A stretch of DNA of 64,000 nucleotides from Amorphophallus konjac. Its lineage: Eukaryota; Streptophyta; Magnoliopsida; Alismatales; Araceae. The notes under the pieces are model-generated. The model had not been told where the DNA came from, made no database searches, and was given only the letters and a program-made list of their open reading frames with translations. Below are positions 43,744-55,996 of the stretch, one piece after another (position 1 is the stretch's first letter; every line of letters starts with the position of its first letter). A program made the translations under genes and the position numbers. The stretch spans positions 513,278,566-513,342,565 of the forward strand of contig CM040121.1 of the NCBI GenBank assembly GCA_022559845.1, read 5' to 3'.

Positions 43744-44724
43744 TTGAGCCAAGGATGGGCTAGGAGAGTAGAGATGGTCTTCGGCAAGGGCGAAAATTTG
43801 GCCGTCGTGAGCTGTCCCAGTTTCGCTTCTCGGACCATAAATGTGGTTGCCCTAATGCGTGGGGGCTCGAGCGTAATGACCACGTCTCTTTGGGGTCGGT
43901 TGGAGTGCGCCGCCTTGGGGTGTACCAGGCGGCGAGGAGTAGCGGTGGTTTCCTTAGGGCGGCCTGGGGCTATAAGAAGCTTCTTGGCTTTCCCGCTTCC
44001 CACCTTCCCGTTAGGGTATTGCCTATCTCCCCCCGCTTTCGCGAGTTCTGAGGGAGATGCATGTTCCAGGAGGGGAACCAGATCAAGAGCGGGAGATCGC
44101 TAGTGCTTTTGAGGAGCTCACAGAGACTACTGCGGAGGTGATTCGACAGCTTCCTCCCGTACGGTTTCCTCGTATTCGGGCATTTCTTCATCTTCCCCCA
44201 CATCCTCCATGGCCGAACGTAGCGAGGACGTCCAAGGTCAAGAGGAGGAACAGGGAACGGGGAGTTCTGCCCCGGCGTCGTGCCGCCCACCTTGCAGTAA
44301 GCACATGGAGGGGGACATGAGGGAGCTCGAAGTCCACTTCCGACTGCCCTGGCGGTATGCTTACTCCCCCTGCCAACCACATGAGTCTAGCCTGAGTACT
44401 AGCAAGGTTCCTTCTGTAGTTACCTTTTTGCCTGGAAGTGCGGCTTCCGTCTCCCCCTCCACCCCTTTCTCGTCAAGTTACTGGCCTCTTACCCACTAGC
44501 CCCTGTCCAGTTGGTCTCCAACTCCTATACCTTCATTTTCTCCTTCATCGTTCAGGGCAACAAAAGCGACCTTCCCCTATCCCTCGACCTCTTTCATACT
44601 TTCTATGAACTGAAAGAGCATACCCAGGCCGAGAGGGGTTTCTTCTTTATTCAAGCCAAGAGGGGGATGAGTTGTGTTACTCTCTCTCCCCGAGATTCCT
44701 CGCACAAAGGGTGGAAGACCCAAT

Positions 44725-46126
44725 TGTTGACACTCGTTTTCTGCCTATAAGTCGAGTTATTTCCCTTATTCATCTTCCGTGATGCTCCAAATTATCCATT
44801 ATTTTGGAGTCTTCTTTGACCGTATTTCGAGCCTATTTCTTGGTCATTTTTCAAGCCCATTGAGCTTTGGAGGCTTTTACCTTCTATTTCCCCACTTTCG
44901 GGTCCATTTTGTGCAAGTTCGGATGCTCAAACAGTCGCCGGGGTGAAGCCTATAAACGGATTAGTCGCGGTCTTGTTGGAACCACTACTATCAAGTCGCG
45001 GTTATCCCAAGAGCACGTATTGGTTGTCTTCACCATCTTCATTGTGTCGCCTCCATTGGTTTGTGCGTCGACTCCATTTGAGGCTCTTCCTAGCCGCGGT
45101 TCCGGCTTAATCGCGGTCATCTAGCCGCGGTTGCTCGACAAACCGCATTCTCGTTGCAGAGTCCTGCACACCCGTGGCTCTATTTTCTTCGCCTGAGGAC
45201 TCTTTGGAGTCCTTGTTTAAGCCAATCTCACCGAAGATATCCGTCCACTTCGATTCTAATCGATCCTAGGACTCTATCACCACTATTATCCCATGATTAA
45301 TCAATCTATATCTCGATTTTTGGGTGTTTATCCTCAGATTTTCAACCTAGGGTTTCTGCACTTCTATATAAAGCATCCAGTTCGCAGTGCATGAAGGGGG
45401 GCATTTTTCGGGTTCGAGGCGAAGCCATGCCACATCTCCGACTCACATCTTCGACCTCAACCCATCCAGGGAAGTATTAACTTCGGTTTCCACGCTCAAG
45501 GGCTCTATTCTCTCGTTTCTTTCCATAGTTCTTCACCCTCTATTTTCTTAAATCATCACAGATTTCCAGTTTTCTACATTCTGCATGCACTTTTTCCCGT
45601 TTTACGTCGCTTCTCCCTGCTGTTATACTGCGTGATAATTCATTTTCTTCATGCATAATCATTCACAATACACACACCTACTCATTCCACCCTTCCACAT
45701 GGGTTAAAAACCTCCCCCCGGTGCATTCTTCCCCCTTTTCTAACACTGTTTCATGCAGTTCAGGACAGATTCTGAACTTTGATTTCTAATGGGTTTTTAT
45801 CCTTGTGTTTGAGCTTTGTTTTGTAGGAAAGCAAGAAGAACGTGAGGCCCTCTTCTTCTAACCGACTGGAAGGCGAGGAGGTGTCATCCCACGTAAGTTC
45901 CCGCACCCCATACCACGCGCTATCAAGTTTTGGTGGTCCTCTTTAGCCGCATTCTTTATACTTTTTTTCCAAGGTACACAGTAGGTATTTCAATCTCTAT
46001 AACACGGTTTTCCTATTGTAAACCCTTGGTGGCGATCACGGTTCAATCATATTCTGCATCGCCCCTTTTCCCTTGTTCATGCTATTTCATGCTTAGTTCG
46101 GGGCGGGTGGATTAAATATATCTACA
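44725..46126 (+). mobile_element. Solo LTR, family D (1402 bp), target duplication CCAAT
   Basis: Starts TGTTGACACTCG, ends AATATATCTACA and is flanked by CCAAT at 44720-44724 and 46127-46131. Removing it restores the expected ...KGWKTQ-YFWV junction of the antisense gene. It has a TATA box (TATATAAAG, 45365-45373) and, upstream, several (A)G(T/C)CGCGGTT words at about 44963-45130. The start resembles the Tat2 LTR start (TGTAGACACGCC), so a Tat-lineage origin is likely. Confidence 0.8.
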
Positions 46127-46610
46127 CCAATATTTTTGGGTAACGTTCACCAAGGGCCATTCTTAGAACTTCCCAGTCCAGCCGAACTTCCACCTGGAAA
46201 TTCCCTTGAGAGGCCCGCGGTGATGTCCCAGGAGGTCGAAGATGGCGTTAGAATCCTTCAAAGTCACAAACGGTCGACTGCGGAGCTTATGTGCGAGGCT
46301 AACCTATAGCGCTATACTCGCGTCCCCTTGCTCGCAGGAGGTAAGAAGTCGAGGGAACCGAGTCTACTCACCCGACCCAGCCAGCCTTCCCTTGACAAAT
46401 TCTTTTTCGGTTTGCAGACACTACTCGCGGCGCGGGGGAACACTGGCCGACCGAGACCGCATCCACAGAGGGGGTCGTGGAGGAACCGACAGTAGTCGCT
46501 CGGGACTCTCCTCAGGCGGCTCGGGAGATCAAGGGCCTCGCTGCTCCCCGAGATAAAGGCAAGCGGGCGCTCACCGGGGAGGAGCTAGAGCGGAGGGGGT
46601 GATTGAATCA

Positions 46611-47160
46611 ATTAAGAATTATATCAATTTTAGATAGGGAAAGGTGAAAAGAACCCCCATCGGGGAGTGAAATAGAACATCTCAAATCTATTTGAATTTT
46701 CATTTTATTCCTTATTCTAATTCCTTATTTTATCTATTATATAATATATTATAATTATATAATAGATAAAATAAATTTATATTTATAAATTACATTATTT
46801 ATAAATTACATTTTGAGTTTAGAATATTTTCAGGAACAAATAAATCATAATTATTTTTATCTTCTCATGCCATACTCCCAGGAAAAGCTCGAACGACCTT
46901 ACCCTTTTTTTTTATTTAAAAATAATATTACACAGTACCCGAAGGTTCACAAGAGGCTGAGTATTCATTAGGCAGAAGCTGCGGGTTCGAGCCCCGTCAG
47001 TCCCGACTAGGATCCAACGCATTGCTTCTTCGGTTCGAACCAAGGAATCCGTTAGATATGATGCAAAATGGATCTTTATAAAATTATAAATAATATTATA
47101 TAAAATATATAAAATTATAAATAATAATAATATATAAATGAAAAGACTCCGAGCAAAAAC
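46611..47160. other. Plastid-DNA mosaic (NUPT) inserted in the Tat1 antisense gene
   Basis: 46631-46680 (GGTGAAAAGAACCCCCATCG and neighbours) matches my memory of plastid 23S rRNA. 47022-47075 translates LLLRFEPRNPLDMMQNGS, a conserved stretch of plastid Ycf2. Between them lie AT-rich sequence and a tRNA-like T-arm/acceptor end (GCGGGTTCGAGCCCCGTCAG, 46981-47000). These plastid loci are not adjacent, so several fragments were joined before or during insertion. Boundaries are approximate. Confidence 0.7.
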
Positions 47161-48485
47161 TGATGCTGGCATCTATGAAGGCCATATCTACTAAGGAGAG
47201 CAGGTGAAAGAAGACGAGGGTTCCCTACTCGGCAAGGGCCCCTCCACCTGAAACGCTACCAGTGGGTTCTTTGATCCTCCCCGCCCCCGCTGACGCCCTA
47301 GTGACCGAGCCTCCAGCGGGGCAGGCCGCGATTGAGGGGGCCAACGTCAAGCCTCCAGGAGGCGAGGCTGAGGTGGTCCCCCCGACTGAATCGGGTGCTG
47401 ATGCCCCTGGATCAAGGAGAGCAGAAGGTGTCCCCTCACTGCCACAATAGACAGAGGGTGCTTCTGGCCCCCAGCAGCGACGATTCGCCACCAGGGCACC
47501 ACTTTACAACTGTTGCCGGTCGCTGGCGACCTCCTCCGTCCAGGATGTGTGTCGACACTGCTCCTCCAAGGTGCTCTTGGAGTGATTCATGGAGGGGGGT
47601 CTCTTCATGGCCCAACTGGGGGCCAAGGTCATTGACCGTCTAGCACGGGCAAAGAGAGGCGAGGCGACAAAAGCTGAGGCCCACGCCGAACTGGATCGAA
47701 AACTTGCCCTTCTCACTTTCGAGCATGAAGCACTCCGCTTGGAGGCGGCATCACTCCGTTCTCGGGCCCGAGTAGAGCAAGAGGAAGTGTGGTCCCTGAC
47801 AGAGCAGCTATCCCAAGCCTGGTACTCGGTCGAGCTCAAGAGTGGGCTCCTGGAAAAGGAGCGCCAAGCTCATGAGGCGAGCTTGAGGCTATGGGAGGCT
47901 GAGCGGGAGGAACTCAAGGGCCGCCTCCTAACAGAAGAGCGGGGGAGAGCAGAGGCCGAGGCTAAGTTGGCGGAGGCCGAGGCGAAGATAGCGGAGATCG
48001 AGGTCTGGGCGGCAGAAGCTGAGGCAAAGGTGATAGAGCGATACTTCACCTCGGAAGAGTACCGAGGGGCTCTGAAGAAATCCGCCTTGACCTACTACCA
48101 GTCGGGCTACAAATGCGGACTGAGGAAGGGTTTTACGTAGGGGTTCAAGTGGGGAGTGTGCCTGGTGCAAGCCTAGGTCATCAGCGATCTCATTGTCGAC
48201 TTCGAGCAATGGTGCGACTCAGGCGATGAAAGCACGACTCCTTCTTCCTCACCCGAGCCTGACGCCTAGGACGAAGAGGTCGAGGGCTCCCCTGACCCTG
48301 CGGGGGAAGAACAACCATCCCCAGTCATCCCGAGCGAACACTCAGTCGAGGTAGTTCCCACACAAGTAGGGTTAGTGCCCGAGCCAATGGATCCCGAGGA
48401 GACTGGGCGTGCGCAGCCTCCTGTCGTAGAAGTGGCGCTGGACACCGAGGGCCTCCAAGCTTCTAGAAGGCAATCGACTCCCTGA

Positions 48486-49695
48486 CCCTCTTCTCCGATC
48501 TCCTTTACTAAGATCAATTTGTACTTTGGCCTTTCTCCCCTCCCCGTATGTGCTATTTTTTGTACTCCCTTTCCTTTATACACAAAAGAAATCGTTCCCA
48601 CTGGTAATCTTTGACTGAGTACTGCTCACCATATCTGTGAACGTTAGTGAATAATGTCTTCGTACGATTCTCCTACCGAAAAATCAGGGTCATGCATATA
48701 ACACCCGCTTTGTCCTCACCTATTCCCATGTGGGGTGTTTGCGTCCATTCGTATCCCCACACATTAAAGGATCATAACTTTCGCGTGTTCCCCACAATGA
48801 GCCCTCAAACTTACGAACAACCACATCCAGAAGAGTCTTTTCAGAGTCTGCTCACGTCTCATCAGGGGAGGGAGCAGTTAAGGCGGGGTGCTGACGTGTA
48901 GGAGGGGCACCGCCTCGTCTTCGGCCTATAAAAGGCTTGGAAGAGCGGCTTGGGCCTGCACATCCTCGCGTCGAGCTAACCCGCCCTCTTTACCCCTCCC
49001 TCGGCCGCCTTCTTCGTCTCCTTCTAGTCTCACGGAGGAGGAGCCATGGAGTCTGCCAATGAAGACCAAGACCCCGAAGTTTTCTGGAGCTGTTGGGCCA
49101 ACGCGGCATAGCTGAATGGAAGATGACTGGGTGGATGACATAGCAGAAGGGAAGACACGCCATAGGTCTTTCCCCCTTGCCATGTTGTCGCCCACCCAGG
49201 GAGAGGGAAGGGGGCTCTGGGGGTGCGCCTTCTGTTGCATCCTCCCTTTTGGGAGAACGAGGCATCGGGAGGCCGCTCTGGGCCGCCCGGTAGAGGCTTC
49301 CCCCTCGTCTGCCTCCCCTCCCTCTTCCTTCCAACAAGGGGCTCCCCCCCTCATTCTTCTTCTTTTCATTCTCTCTTTTTTTTTTGCTCCTCATCTTTTC
49401 TTTTTCTTGTTTCTTCTTGCCCACACCATCTTCCCAGATGGTAGGCATGGTCCAACACTTCTTTTCTGCTGGTGCTCTCTAGAAAATACGCTCAAATCTA
49501 GGCACAACTGGGCCGACAGTTTCATCACCCCAGCCACTTTCCACCTTTGGTGGAGTTAGTGGCTCGGTTTGAAGCTGCTCGCCCTGTATGTGCCGAGCTG
49601 TCGCTTTCTCATTGTAAGGGCTGCTGCGCCTCCGATGTATGAATAAAGATGCAATAGAAAATTTTTATTCTAATTGACTTCTGTACTTATTTTTA
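48486..49695 (+). other. Spacer of Tat1 with a possible small antisense transcription unit
   Basis: CTATAAAAGG at 48926-48935 is a good TATA box. A 21-codon ORF (MESANEDQDPEVFWSCWANAA) starts at 49046, and GAATAAAGATG near 49639 could be a poly(A) signal. The longer frames at 49116-49559 show no known domain. No function is assigned. Confidence 0.35.
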
Positions 49696-51126
49696 CATGC
49701 TCGTGTGTTGCGCATGGCTGGTGTGAACTCAAAAATAAAATTTGTGTAGCGCCGTAGCATTCCAAGTCTGCGGGATCGATTCCCCTTCCATGGTTGCCAA
49801 TCGATATGATAGGCCCCTTTTTCGGAGGCCTTCCTAATTAGGGGCCACATTCCCCACCGCCTCCAGTGGTCGAGAGGCCTCGGCCTTTCTCAGAACTAGG
49901 TCCCCTGGTAGGAACTGTCGATCCCTTACCTGGGCGTTGTAGTAACGGGCCATGCGACACTTGTACTCCATCGCTCGGATTCTCACAGCCTCACGCACTT
50001 CATCGGCCAATTCGAGGTTCTCCAACAGCTTCTGGCCGTTGAGCTCAGGCTGAAAGTTAATAACCCGAAGGGATGGGCTACCAGTCTCTAACGAGATGAC
50101 TACTTCAGTGCCATAAACCAATTGAAATGGGGTTTCACCTCTAGAGGCCCTTGGAGTGGTGCGGTATGACCAAAGTACACTGTGCAGTTCCTCGAGCCAA
50201 TTTTTCTTAGCTTTCCCGAGTCTGGTCTTGATGCCTTTAAGAAGAGTCTTATTAGCATTCTCGACCAGACCGTTAGCCTGCGGGTGGGCCACTGAGGTGA
50301 AGTGATTGTAAATATGTGGGTCGATGCACTTATTCTTAAAATAAGCGCAGTTGAACTGTCGGTTGTTATCCTTACTATCACTCAGGGGATGTCAAAGCGA
50401 CATATGATCGATCTCCACATGAAACTCTAAACTACCCCTTCCGTTATCTTCGTTGAGGCCTCGACCTCGATCCACTTGGAGAAATAGTCGATGGCGACGA
50501 TAAGGAATTTCTTTTGAGCCTGGGCCACCGGGAAAGGCCCAGAATGTCAATTCCCCATCGAGCGAAAGGATAAGGCTCGGTGAGCGTTACAAGTGTCAAA
50601 GCCGGTTGATGGATCAGATGGTCGAACCGCAGACAACGATCACACTCTCGAGCATAGGCCGAGCAATCGCGCTGTAAAGTGGGCCACCAGTACCCCTGTC
50701 GTAGCAAGATCCTTGTGATAGGCCTCCCTCCTTGATGTGCGTCGCAGATCTCCTCGTGAATCTCCTTGATTGCTCACCGGGCCTCCCGGGGTTCAAGGCA
50801 CTTAAGGAGGAGTCCTGCGAAGGACCGTCGATAAAGAAATCCATCGAGAAAAATAAACCTTCGGGCCTGATACTTGAGACATCTGGCCTCTCGTGGGTCT
50901 GCAAGTTCTTGAGCGTCGCTTAACCAGGCTATGTAGGGTGCTGTCCAATCGTCGGACAGTGACTACGAGCCCGGGGTCCACGCTGGGATGCTCTAGCTCC
51001 TCGAGGTGGACCGACCAGCTTCCATCTGAGCTGATGGAAGAAGCAAAGCGTGAGAGCACGTCTGCGCTGGAATTTTCCTCCCTGTGGATCGTGATAAATC
51101 CACACATGTGGAACAAACCACTCATA
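49696..51126 (-). pseudogene. Tat1 pol remnant: end of RNase H and integrase
   Basis: Minus-strand pieces: CGFITIHREENSSADVLSRF (end of RNase H), then YWWPTLQRDCSAYARECDRC (integrase zinc-binding region), WGIDILGL (first catalytic Asp), then HPQANGLVENANKTLLKGIK containing the catalytic Glu, WSYRTTPRASRGETPFQLVY and the C-terminal region. Many frame changes and stops separate them; the middle catalytic Asp region (about 50300-50440) is badly decayed. The remnant ends at 51126, where the Tat2 LTR begins. Confidence 0.85.
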
Positions 51127-52434
51127 TGAGATATATAAAAGGATGAATGGAGATGATAACAAAGATAAAAGAAAGCACGTGGTGCTATAAAGGAGAGTGA
51201 TCGCCAGAGGGGTTACCTCAATAATAAAACAAATGATCGCGAATACCTGGTGATAAGTGGGATGCGGGATGGATTGTGAATTCCTTCCTCCTCCTTCAAT
51301 CGGCCGGCCGACGAAGGGGGTTTTCCTTATTGATTACCCTTGCAAAAAAAGAACCAAACAAGTAAAAAAGATGGATCAGCCAAGAGTGAATGTAGTATCA
51401 ATCCCAATAAACCATATGATGAAAAAGAAACATGACATGCGCACCTTTTTTGTTTGTTTTAAAACCCCTCGAGAAGAGTTAGGGAAAGGAGAAATATGAT
51501 ACTAAACTAATGCAAGAAACTGTGCAATAGATGATGATATGATGATATGAATCAGAATAAACGAACAGAAGAAAGACCCCCTTATGCTGTCCCTGTAAAC
51601 AGTAAAAGGGAAGAAACCGCTTGGAAGCTACGGCGTGGCTGCAGAAACAGGGAAGAAGAAAGAGATAGAGAGCCTTCAAAGAGAGGGACCGCACAGGAGG
51701 AAGACGACCGTAATAGCCAGCACCGTAAACTCTAATATGTTCTAGCCTCTGTGCGTCTGTGTGTTCTCTGCTCTCTGCCTGCTAACCTCGCGCGAGGTCG
51801 ATCAAGGCAACCTTATATAGGGTTCCAGATCAAAGATAACCACAGATTTGGGAAGATAAGAACGGGCAATGATCAATGAAGGCAGGACTCTAGTTCCCAA
51901 ATCGAGCAAGGTGACCAAAGAGGGCAGGGAACTATTCAGGAAAGGCATACTCAAGCAGGACACTGAAACATAAAACGCGACCTTCAGAAGGGCGTCAAAT
52001 TTGAATTGACGACCTACCTTAAGACGTTACTCCATAACACGACCTGGTCAAGGGCGTTACTTCTTGGATTTAAATTTGGAAATAAAACATTCTTTATTTG
52101 AAAATTATGAGAAAACGCCTGAGATAAAGGCGTTACTTGAAAACATGCCCTGAGGAAGGACGTTAATCAGTAATTGGAATTTATTTTGAAACCGGATAAT
52201 ACCAGGAATTGACGCCCTGACAATTGGTCGTCCTTTCTTTTGAACACGCCCTAGGTAATGTCGCTTTTAAAATAACGCCCCTCTTCAGGTCGTGAATCAC
52301 AAAATGCAAGAACAAATCAAAAAACACAAAAAAATAGAAAAACTTCATATTATGAATGTATTGAAGTTCACTTGGGGCGTCAACATAGTGACATGAGATT
52401 TGATCGACATAGCGTCAATTTTGGCGTGTCTACA
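51127..52434 (-). repeat. 3' LTR of Tat2 (about 1308 bp)
   Basis: Minus strand starts TGTAGACACGCCAAAATTGA at 52434, after the purine-rich CAAGGCGGGGCAGC. A TATA box CTATATAAGG lies at about 51811-51820, followed by a CT-rich leader. The end TATATATCTCA is at 51127. The U3 part (51970-52310) contains eight of the ACGCC N9 GGCGT repeats. The left edge is inferred from the end of the Tat1 pol match. Confidence 0.7.
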
Positions 52435-53788
52435 GCTGCCCCGCCTTGGCGTCTGCTTTGCAAGGGAGTGAGACGAAAATGAAGTGAAAGTGCAACGAGC
52501 GGAACGAAGTGGAATGAACTGATAAGTAGACGCCAAGGTGTGATGTGACATGCCTCAGACACCAAGCATTAGAAATCTTTCCAAGATTCTGGGTGAAACA
52601 ACTCCGAGTGATTCCAAGGAAGCATCGATTTGCTGGATAAAAGAGATTAAACTAAGTAAATAAAGTGTGCGCGGCACGATAAGGAGACACCATTGGAGAG
52701 CGGTTACCAGCCAACGTGGACGTGCTACAACCAAGGTGGATTTGCAGAAAATAAAGGGAATCGAGATGAAGACCCAGCAAAAGAACATTTTCAAGGAACT
52801 AGCCTGTGCGGCTTCAGAGAGAATAAAATACTCAATTTGGAGTGGAATATCTCACGTCAACTCAATCAAGAACGAGTGACTTTCATTATCGCCATAATAT
52901 GAAGATTTTCAGCATAAACCTCAAAGTCCTACATGATGCATGCTGGGCTAAAAGGAAAACTTAAAACAAACTAAAAATAGAAAATAATCAAGGATAATAT
53001 TGCTAAGCCATCTAGATTTGGTCAAGAATCCAGATCTCTGAGCTGACACTAAGCCGAAGCCCGTTTGTCCGCGCATCATCTCAGAAAGTGGAACCATCGT
53101 CCCAAGCCTTTAACGACTCAACGGCCTATCCGTGTGATCAAGACTCTCCTGGAACTATCACTGTTTTTTTTTGATGAAGGGGAACTCAAATTCCAGGTTC
53201 ATCAGAACCACAAGGTCCTTGATATATTATAATAACGTAGAATACCATATAGTAATAATGCTTACAGGAACGAAATACAAGAACAACATGATGTTACTCC
53301 AACAGTGATCCGGGCATCTCGAAACCTGCAATCCTCTGCGCTTGAAAGTTCATTAGCCCTCCCACAATTTCAATATGAATAACCCTCAATTCAAAGCATG
53401 ACATGATCATAAGTGCAAAATTAAAAACAATTCCAACAAAATAATAGCACTTAAGTTCATCAAAGCATGTAGGGAACAAATTCATAAGCTCACAAATCCA
53501 CGCCTGGATAGAACGGCGTCAAAACATTAAAAGCGCCTAACATGAGGGCGTCAATAGAAGAAACACGTCCTTCCAAAGGGCGTGAAATGCATCGAGAGTC
53601 CAGGTAGAAGACGACCCTGGAAAGGGCGCTACATAAAACACGACCTCCGTCAGGTCATCAATTCATAAATCGACGCCCCAACAGAAGGCGTTAATTATCA
53701 TGCTTCCGTTTCCAACGCGAAAGCTAAACCCAGTCCTAATAGCAACCAATCTCGTAACTCCGAACAGCCCTAAAACCCTTTGGACTTC
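52435..53788. other. Non-coding part of Tat2 between 3' LTR and first antisense gene
   Basis: No ORF with recognisable domains. The right 200 bp carries five inverted repeats of the ACGCC N9 GGCGT family, directly in front of the TATA box of the first antisense gene. Confidence 0.6.
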
Positions 53789-53796
53789 TATAAAAG
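53789..53796 (+). promoter_or_regulatory. TATA box of the first antisense gene
   Basis: TATAAAAG within CTTCTATAAAAGGAGGACAC, about 127 bp before the preferred ATG. It suggests a start of transcription near 53820. Confidence 0.65.
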
Positions 53797-53915
53797 GAGG
53801 ACACTTCCTCTCATCAACCAACGCAACCTCTGAGAGTTCTATTCTCTGCTTCTTCCGTTCGTGTTTTTCTTCTCGCAGGGACTGCAACCGCCCGAGCCCT
53901 TCCTGCAAACCAAAG

Positions 53916-55316
53916 ATGGAGAGGGCGTTTAAGAGGTCCAAAACTTCTACCCCTCGACTAACTGAGATCAACGGTCACATAAGCAGTAGAATCTCCATGA
54001 ACCAGGTAAAATATTATTTCTTTTGTTCTTCTCTTTTCTTATCTTCACTGAACTACTTCTGTCGCTCATGCACTCTCCTTCTTTTCTTTCTTCCACAGGA
54101 TTATCCAAATGTCCCAGGAGCTAGGAGATTTACAAAAATTAAGTGGCTGCCACTTATCCTTTCCAAGTTTTCTTCGGATATGAGGGTATACCTAACAAGA
54201 TGGCACCTCCTGAGCCTAGTTACCCATGCTAAACACCATGATCAAATCCATCTTGATTGGGCAGCTATAGGAGCTCTTGTAGAGATATGGCATCCTTCTA
54301 CTCATACCTTTCTCTTCTCTACCTTTGAAGCCACCATCCTATTAGAAGAATTGGAGATGATCTTAGGTTTAAAGAGAATGAAGCAAGGGGATGAAGGGAA
54401 GATGGCCAACATGCCAAAACCAATTTCTTCTCACGAACTATTAACCACATTGATACCTAGCCCAAACTTAGTGAATCAAATCAAGGTCACTAAAGGAATT
54501 AATCTTCTAAAGCTTGCCTCATGGGTGTACAAGAGAGCGGATCAAGCTAAAGAAGAAGAAGAGATCGAACGGGTGACCAAGGCCTTCGTGATATGCTTAG
54601 CAGGAGCACTCTTATTCCCATCCATGGAGGATTTTCTAGAGGAGGCACAGTTGAGCACCGTGGCGAGCTTATGGGAAGGAGAGAGAATCGGACCAGCTGT
54701 TCTAGCTTATCTCTATAGCGGGCTTACCTCGGCGGCAATGGGAAGACCCATCTACGGATGCATGCTAGCTCTCTCTAGTTGGGTAGACCTTTACTTCAAA
54801 TTTGATCCATGTGATGAAGCCCAACAATCCTCAAGAATCTTCTCAAAGAGCCCACTCTCTTATATGACCGGTTCACTTGGGATAAGCAACAGAGTGATGA
54901 ACCGGATTCCTCAAATCAAGAAGAGGGTGGAATGGCGAGAACACCTCAAGGTGATGCCAAAGAATCTCTTTACTTGCGCCCCGGGAATACTCAAGACTCA
55001 AGAACTCCATGCAAGGTTTTCTCCCGGTACGGACCTTCGACTCAAAGGCGCTTCAGAATTCGTTCTGTATAACTCACATCGGTGCCTTCCTCAACTCGGG
55101 CTTCCACGGCAAGTATTCGAAGACCCATCTCATCTTCCTTCAATCAAGATACGGGACCTCGGCAGCAATGAAGATGGAGAAGAGTGCACAACTATCCAAG
55201 CTCTGTGGAAAATCAATAAGATTCACCATCCTGTGGAAAACTTAAAAGAAGACAGAGATCAGTGGAAGTCTTATGTAATAGCTTTAAGAAGCTTGAGGCC
55301 CAAAATAGCTCATTGA
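53916..55316 (+). CDS. Antisense gene 1 of Tat2: plant-mobile-domain-like protein, two exons
   Basis: Exon 1 is 53916-54005 (MERAFKRSKTSTPRLTEING...). The intron is 54006-54098 (GTAAAA...TTCCACAG). Exon 2 is 54099-55316, ending ALRSLRPKIAH. The intron length is a multiple of three and has no stop, so the frame also stays open unspliced. The frame is open from 53700, but the TATA box at 53789 makes the ATG at 53916 the likely start. The core (LDWAAIGALVEIWHPSTHTF, FSTFEATILLEELEMILGLK) has the character of the plant mobile domain family: a Trp-rich helix region followed by 'TF.F...E.T..LEE...ILG'. These helical domains occur in Tat-element extra genes and in domesticated host genes such as MAIN and MAIL1. 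The frame is intact, which suggests a recent copy. It is antisense to pol. Family assignment moderately sure. Confidence 0.75.
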   Translation: MERAFKRSKTSTPRLTEINGHISSRISMNQVKYYFFCSSLFLSSLNYFCRSCTLLLFFLPQDYPNVPGARRFTKIKWLPLILSKFSSDMRVYLTRWHLLSLVTHAKHHDQIHLDWAAIGALVEIWHPSTHTFLFSTFEATILLEELEMILGLKRMKQGDEGKMANMPKPISSHELLTTLIPSPNLVNQIKVTKGINLLKLASWVYKRADQAKEEEEIERVTKAFVICLAGALLFPSMEDFLEEAQLSTVASLWEGERIGPAVLAYLYSGLTSAAMGRPIYGCMLALSSWVDLYFKFDPCDEAQQSSRIFSKSPLSYMTGSLGISNRVMNRIPQIKKRVEWREHLKVMPKNLFTCAPGILKTQELHARFSPGTDLRLKGASEFVLYNSHRCLPQLGLPRQVFEDPSHLPSIKIRDLGSNEDGEECTTIQALWKINKIHHPVENLKEDRDQWKSYVIALRSLRPKIAH

Positions 55317-55996
55317 AGCAATGTAATCACTTTTCCAATAAATCAATGATAATATTCCGATTGAGCCATAACACAATGTTTCTGATCAAATCTTCCAATA
55401 ACCTGTGGTTCTGATGCAAATAACGACTCAGGAAATGTCGTGAATTCACGAAGTGACGCCTCAGCCAACGTCGTCTTCCATGATTGATTTCTCATAACTG
55501 ACGCCTTCACCAAGGGGCGTTAACTAAATAACGTCTTAAGACAAGGCGTTAATTCGATTTATACTCCAAAAGATATTCGTTGAAATTCCAAAAGTAACGC
55601 CTTCAGAAGAGCCACGTTTCATATAAATAACGCCTCAATCATAGGCGTTACTTAAATACAGTAATGATTATTCCCATCACATCAATCAATCGCCCTTAAA
55701 TACGTCTGATGACGGTTGTCATTCCCCATGCAAACACAAATAACGCCTTAAGCAATGTAGTCAATTATTAAGAAACGCCCAAGTTTCAGTCGTTAATTCC
55801 ATAAGACACGGCCTTCCTTAAGTCGTTAATTATTTTTGACCGTTCGACTTAACTTTCCCTCCTTTCTTCTTCTTCCTCCGTCCTCTTTCCCTCTTTCTCT
55901 TCTTTCTTCTGCAACCCTAACCGAACCCTCCCCCATCTCTCATTCTCTCTCTCTACCTCTCTCTCCCCTCTCCACACCCTAGCCCTAGCCATAGCC
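55317..55996. other. Spacer between the two antisense genes of Tat2
   Basis: Contains nine inverted repeats of the ACGCC N9 GGCGT family (55420-55830), then a CT-rich leader (55855-55975) before the start of the second antisense gene. No ORF supported. Confidence 0.7.

Larger units (their letters stand above)
44059..48485 (+). pseudogene. Antisense extra gene of Tat1 (putative gypsy-type transposon / Transposase_28-like domain, coiled-coil C-terminus)
   Basis: The N-terminal part is acidic (MAERSEDVQGQEEEQG, 44209). After a frameshift the domain core reads FRLPLHPFLVKLLASYPLAP then VQLVSNSYTFIFSFIVQ and SLDLFHTFYELKE, ending SHKGWKTQ at 44724, with YFWV directly after solo LTR D. This is the plant 'putative gypsy type transposon' domain. 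The C-terminal part (47589-48137) is a long coiled coil rich in Ala-Glu repeats (AEAEAKLAEAEAKIAEIEV), then an ESEEYRGALKKSA-like segment. In-frame TAGs after RKGFT, LVQA and PDA are probably former CAG codons. The frame ends at TGA 48483-48485. The gene is broken by LTR D and by plastid DNA. Such genes are extra ORFs of Tat elements; their role is unknown. Confidence 0.75.
42908..51126 (-). mobile_element. Tat-lineage Ty3/gypsy element (Tat1), truncated by Tat2
   Basis: On the minus strand, from the right: end of RNase H and integrase (49696-51126), a non-coding stretch, an antisense gene on the + strand (44059-48485), polypurine tract and 3' LTR (42908-43728). This order, with an antisense extra gene between pol and the 3' LTR, is known from the Tat group (Tat/Ogre/Grande-like). 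The rest of pol, gag and the 5' LTR would lie beyond Tat2, outside the window. The left LTR edge is approximate. Confidence 0.75.

Noticed and set aside
43633..44103. 156-codon + strand frame over the Tat1 LTR edge
   Set aside because: Spans the polypurine tract and LTR boundary of an element on the opposite strand; no domain.
46960..47010. tRNA gene suggested by GCGGGTTCGAGCCCCGTCAG
   Set aside because: Only a T-arm and acceptor-like end are seen; no D-arm, anticodon arm or matching 5' acceptor strand. Treated as part of the plastid-derived mosaic.
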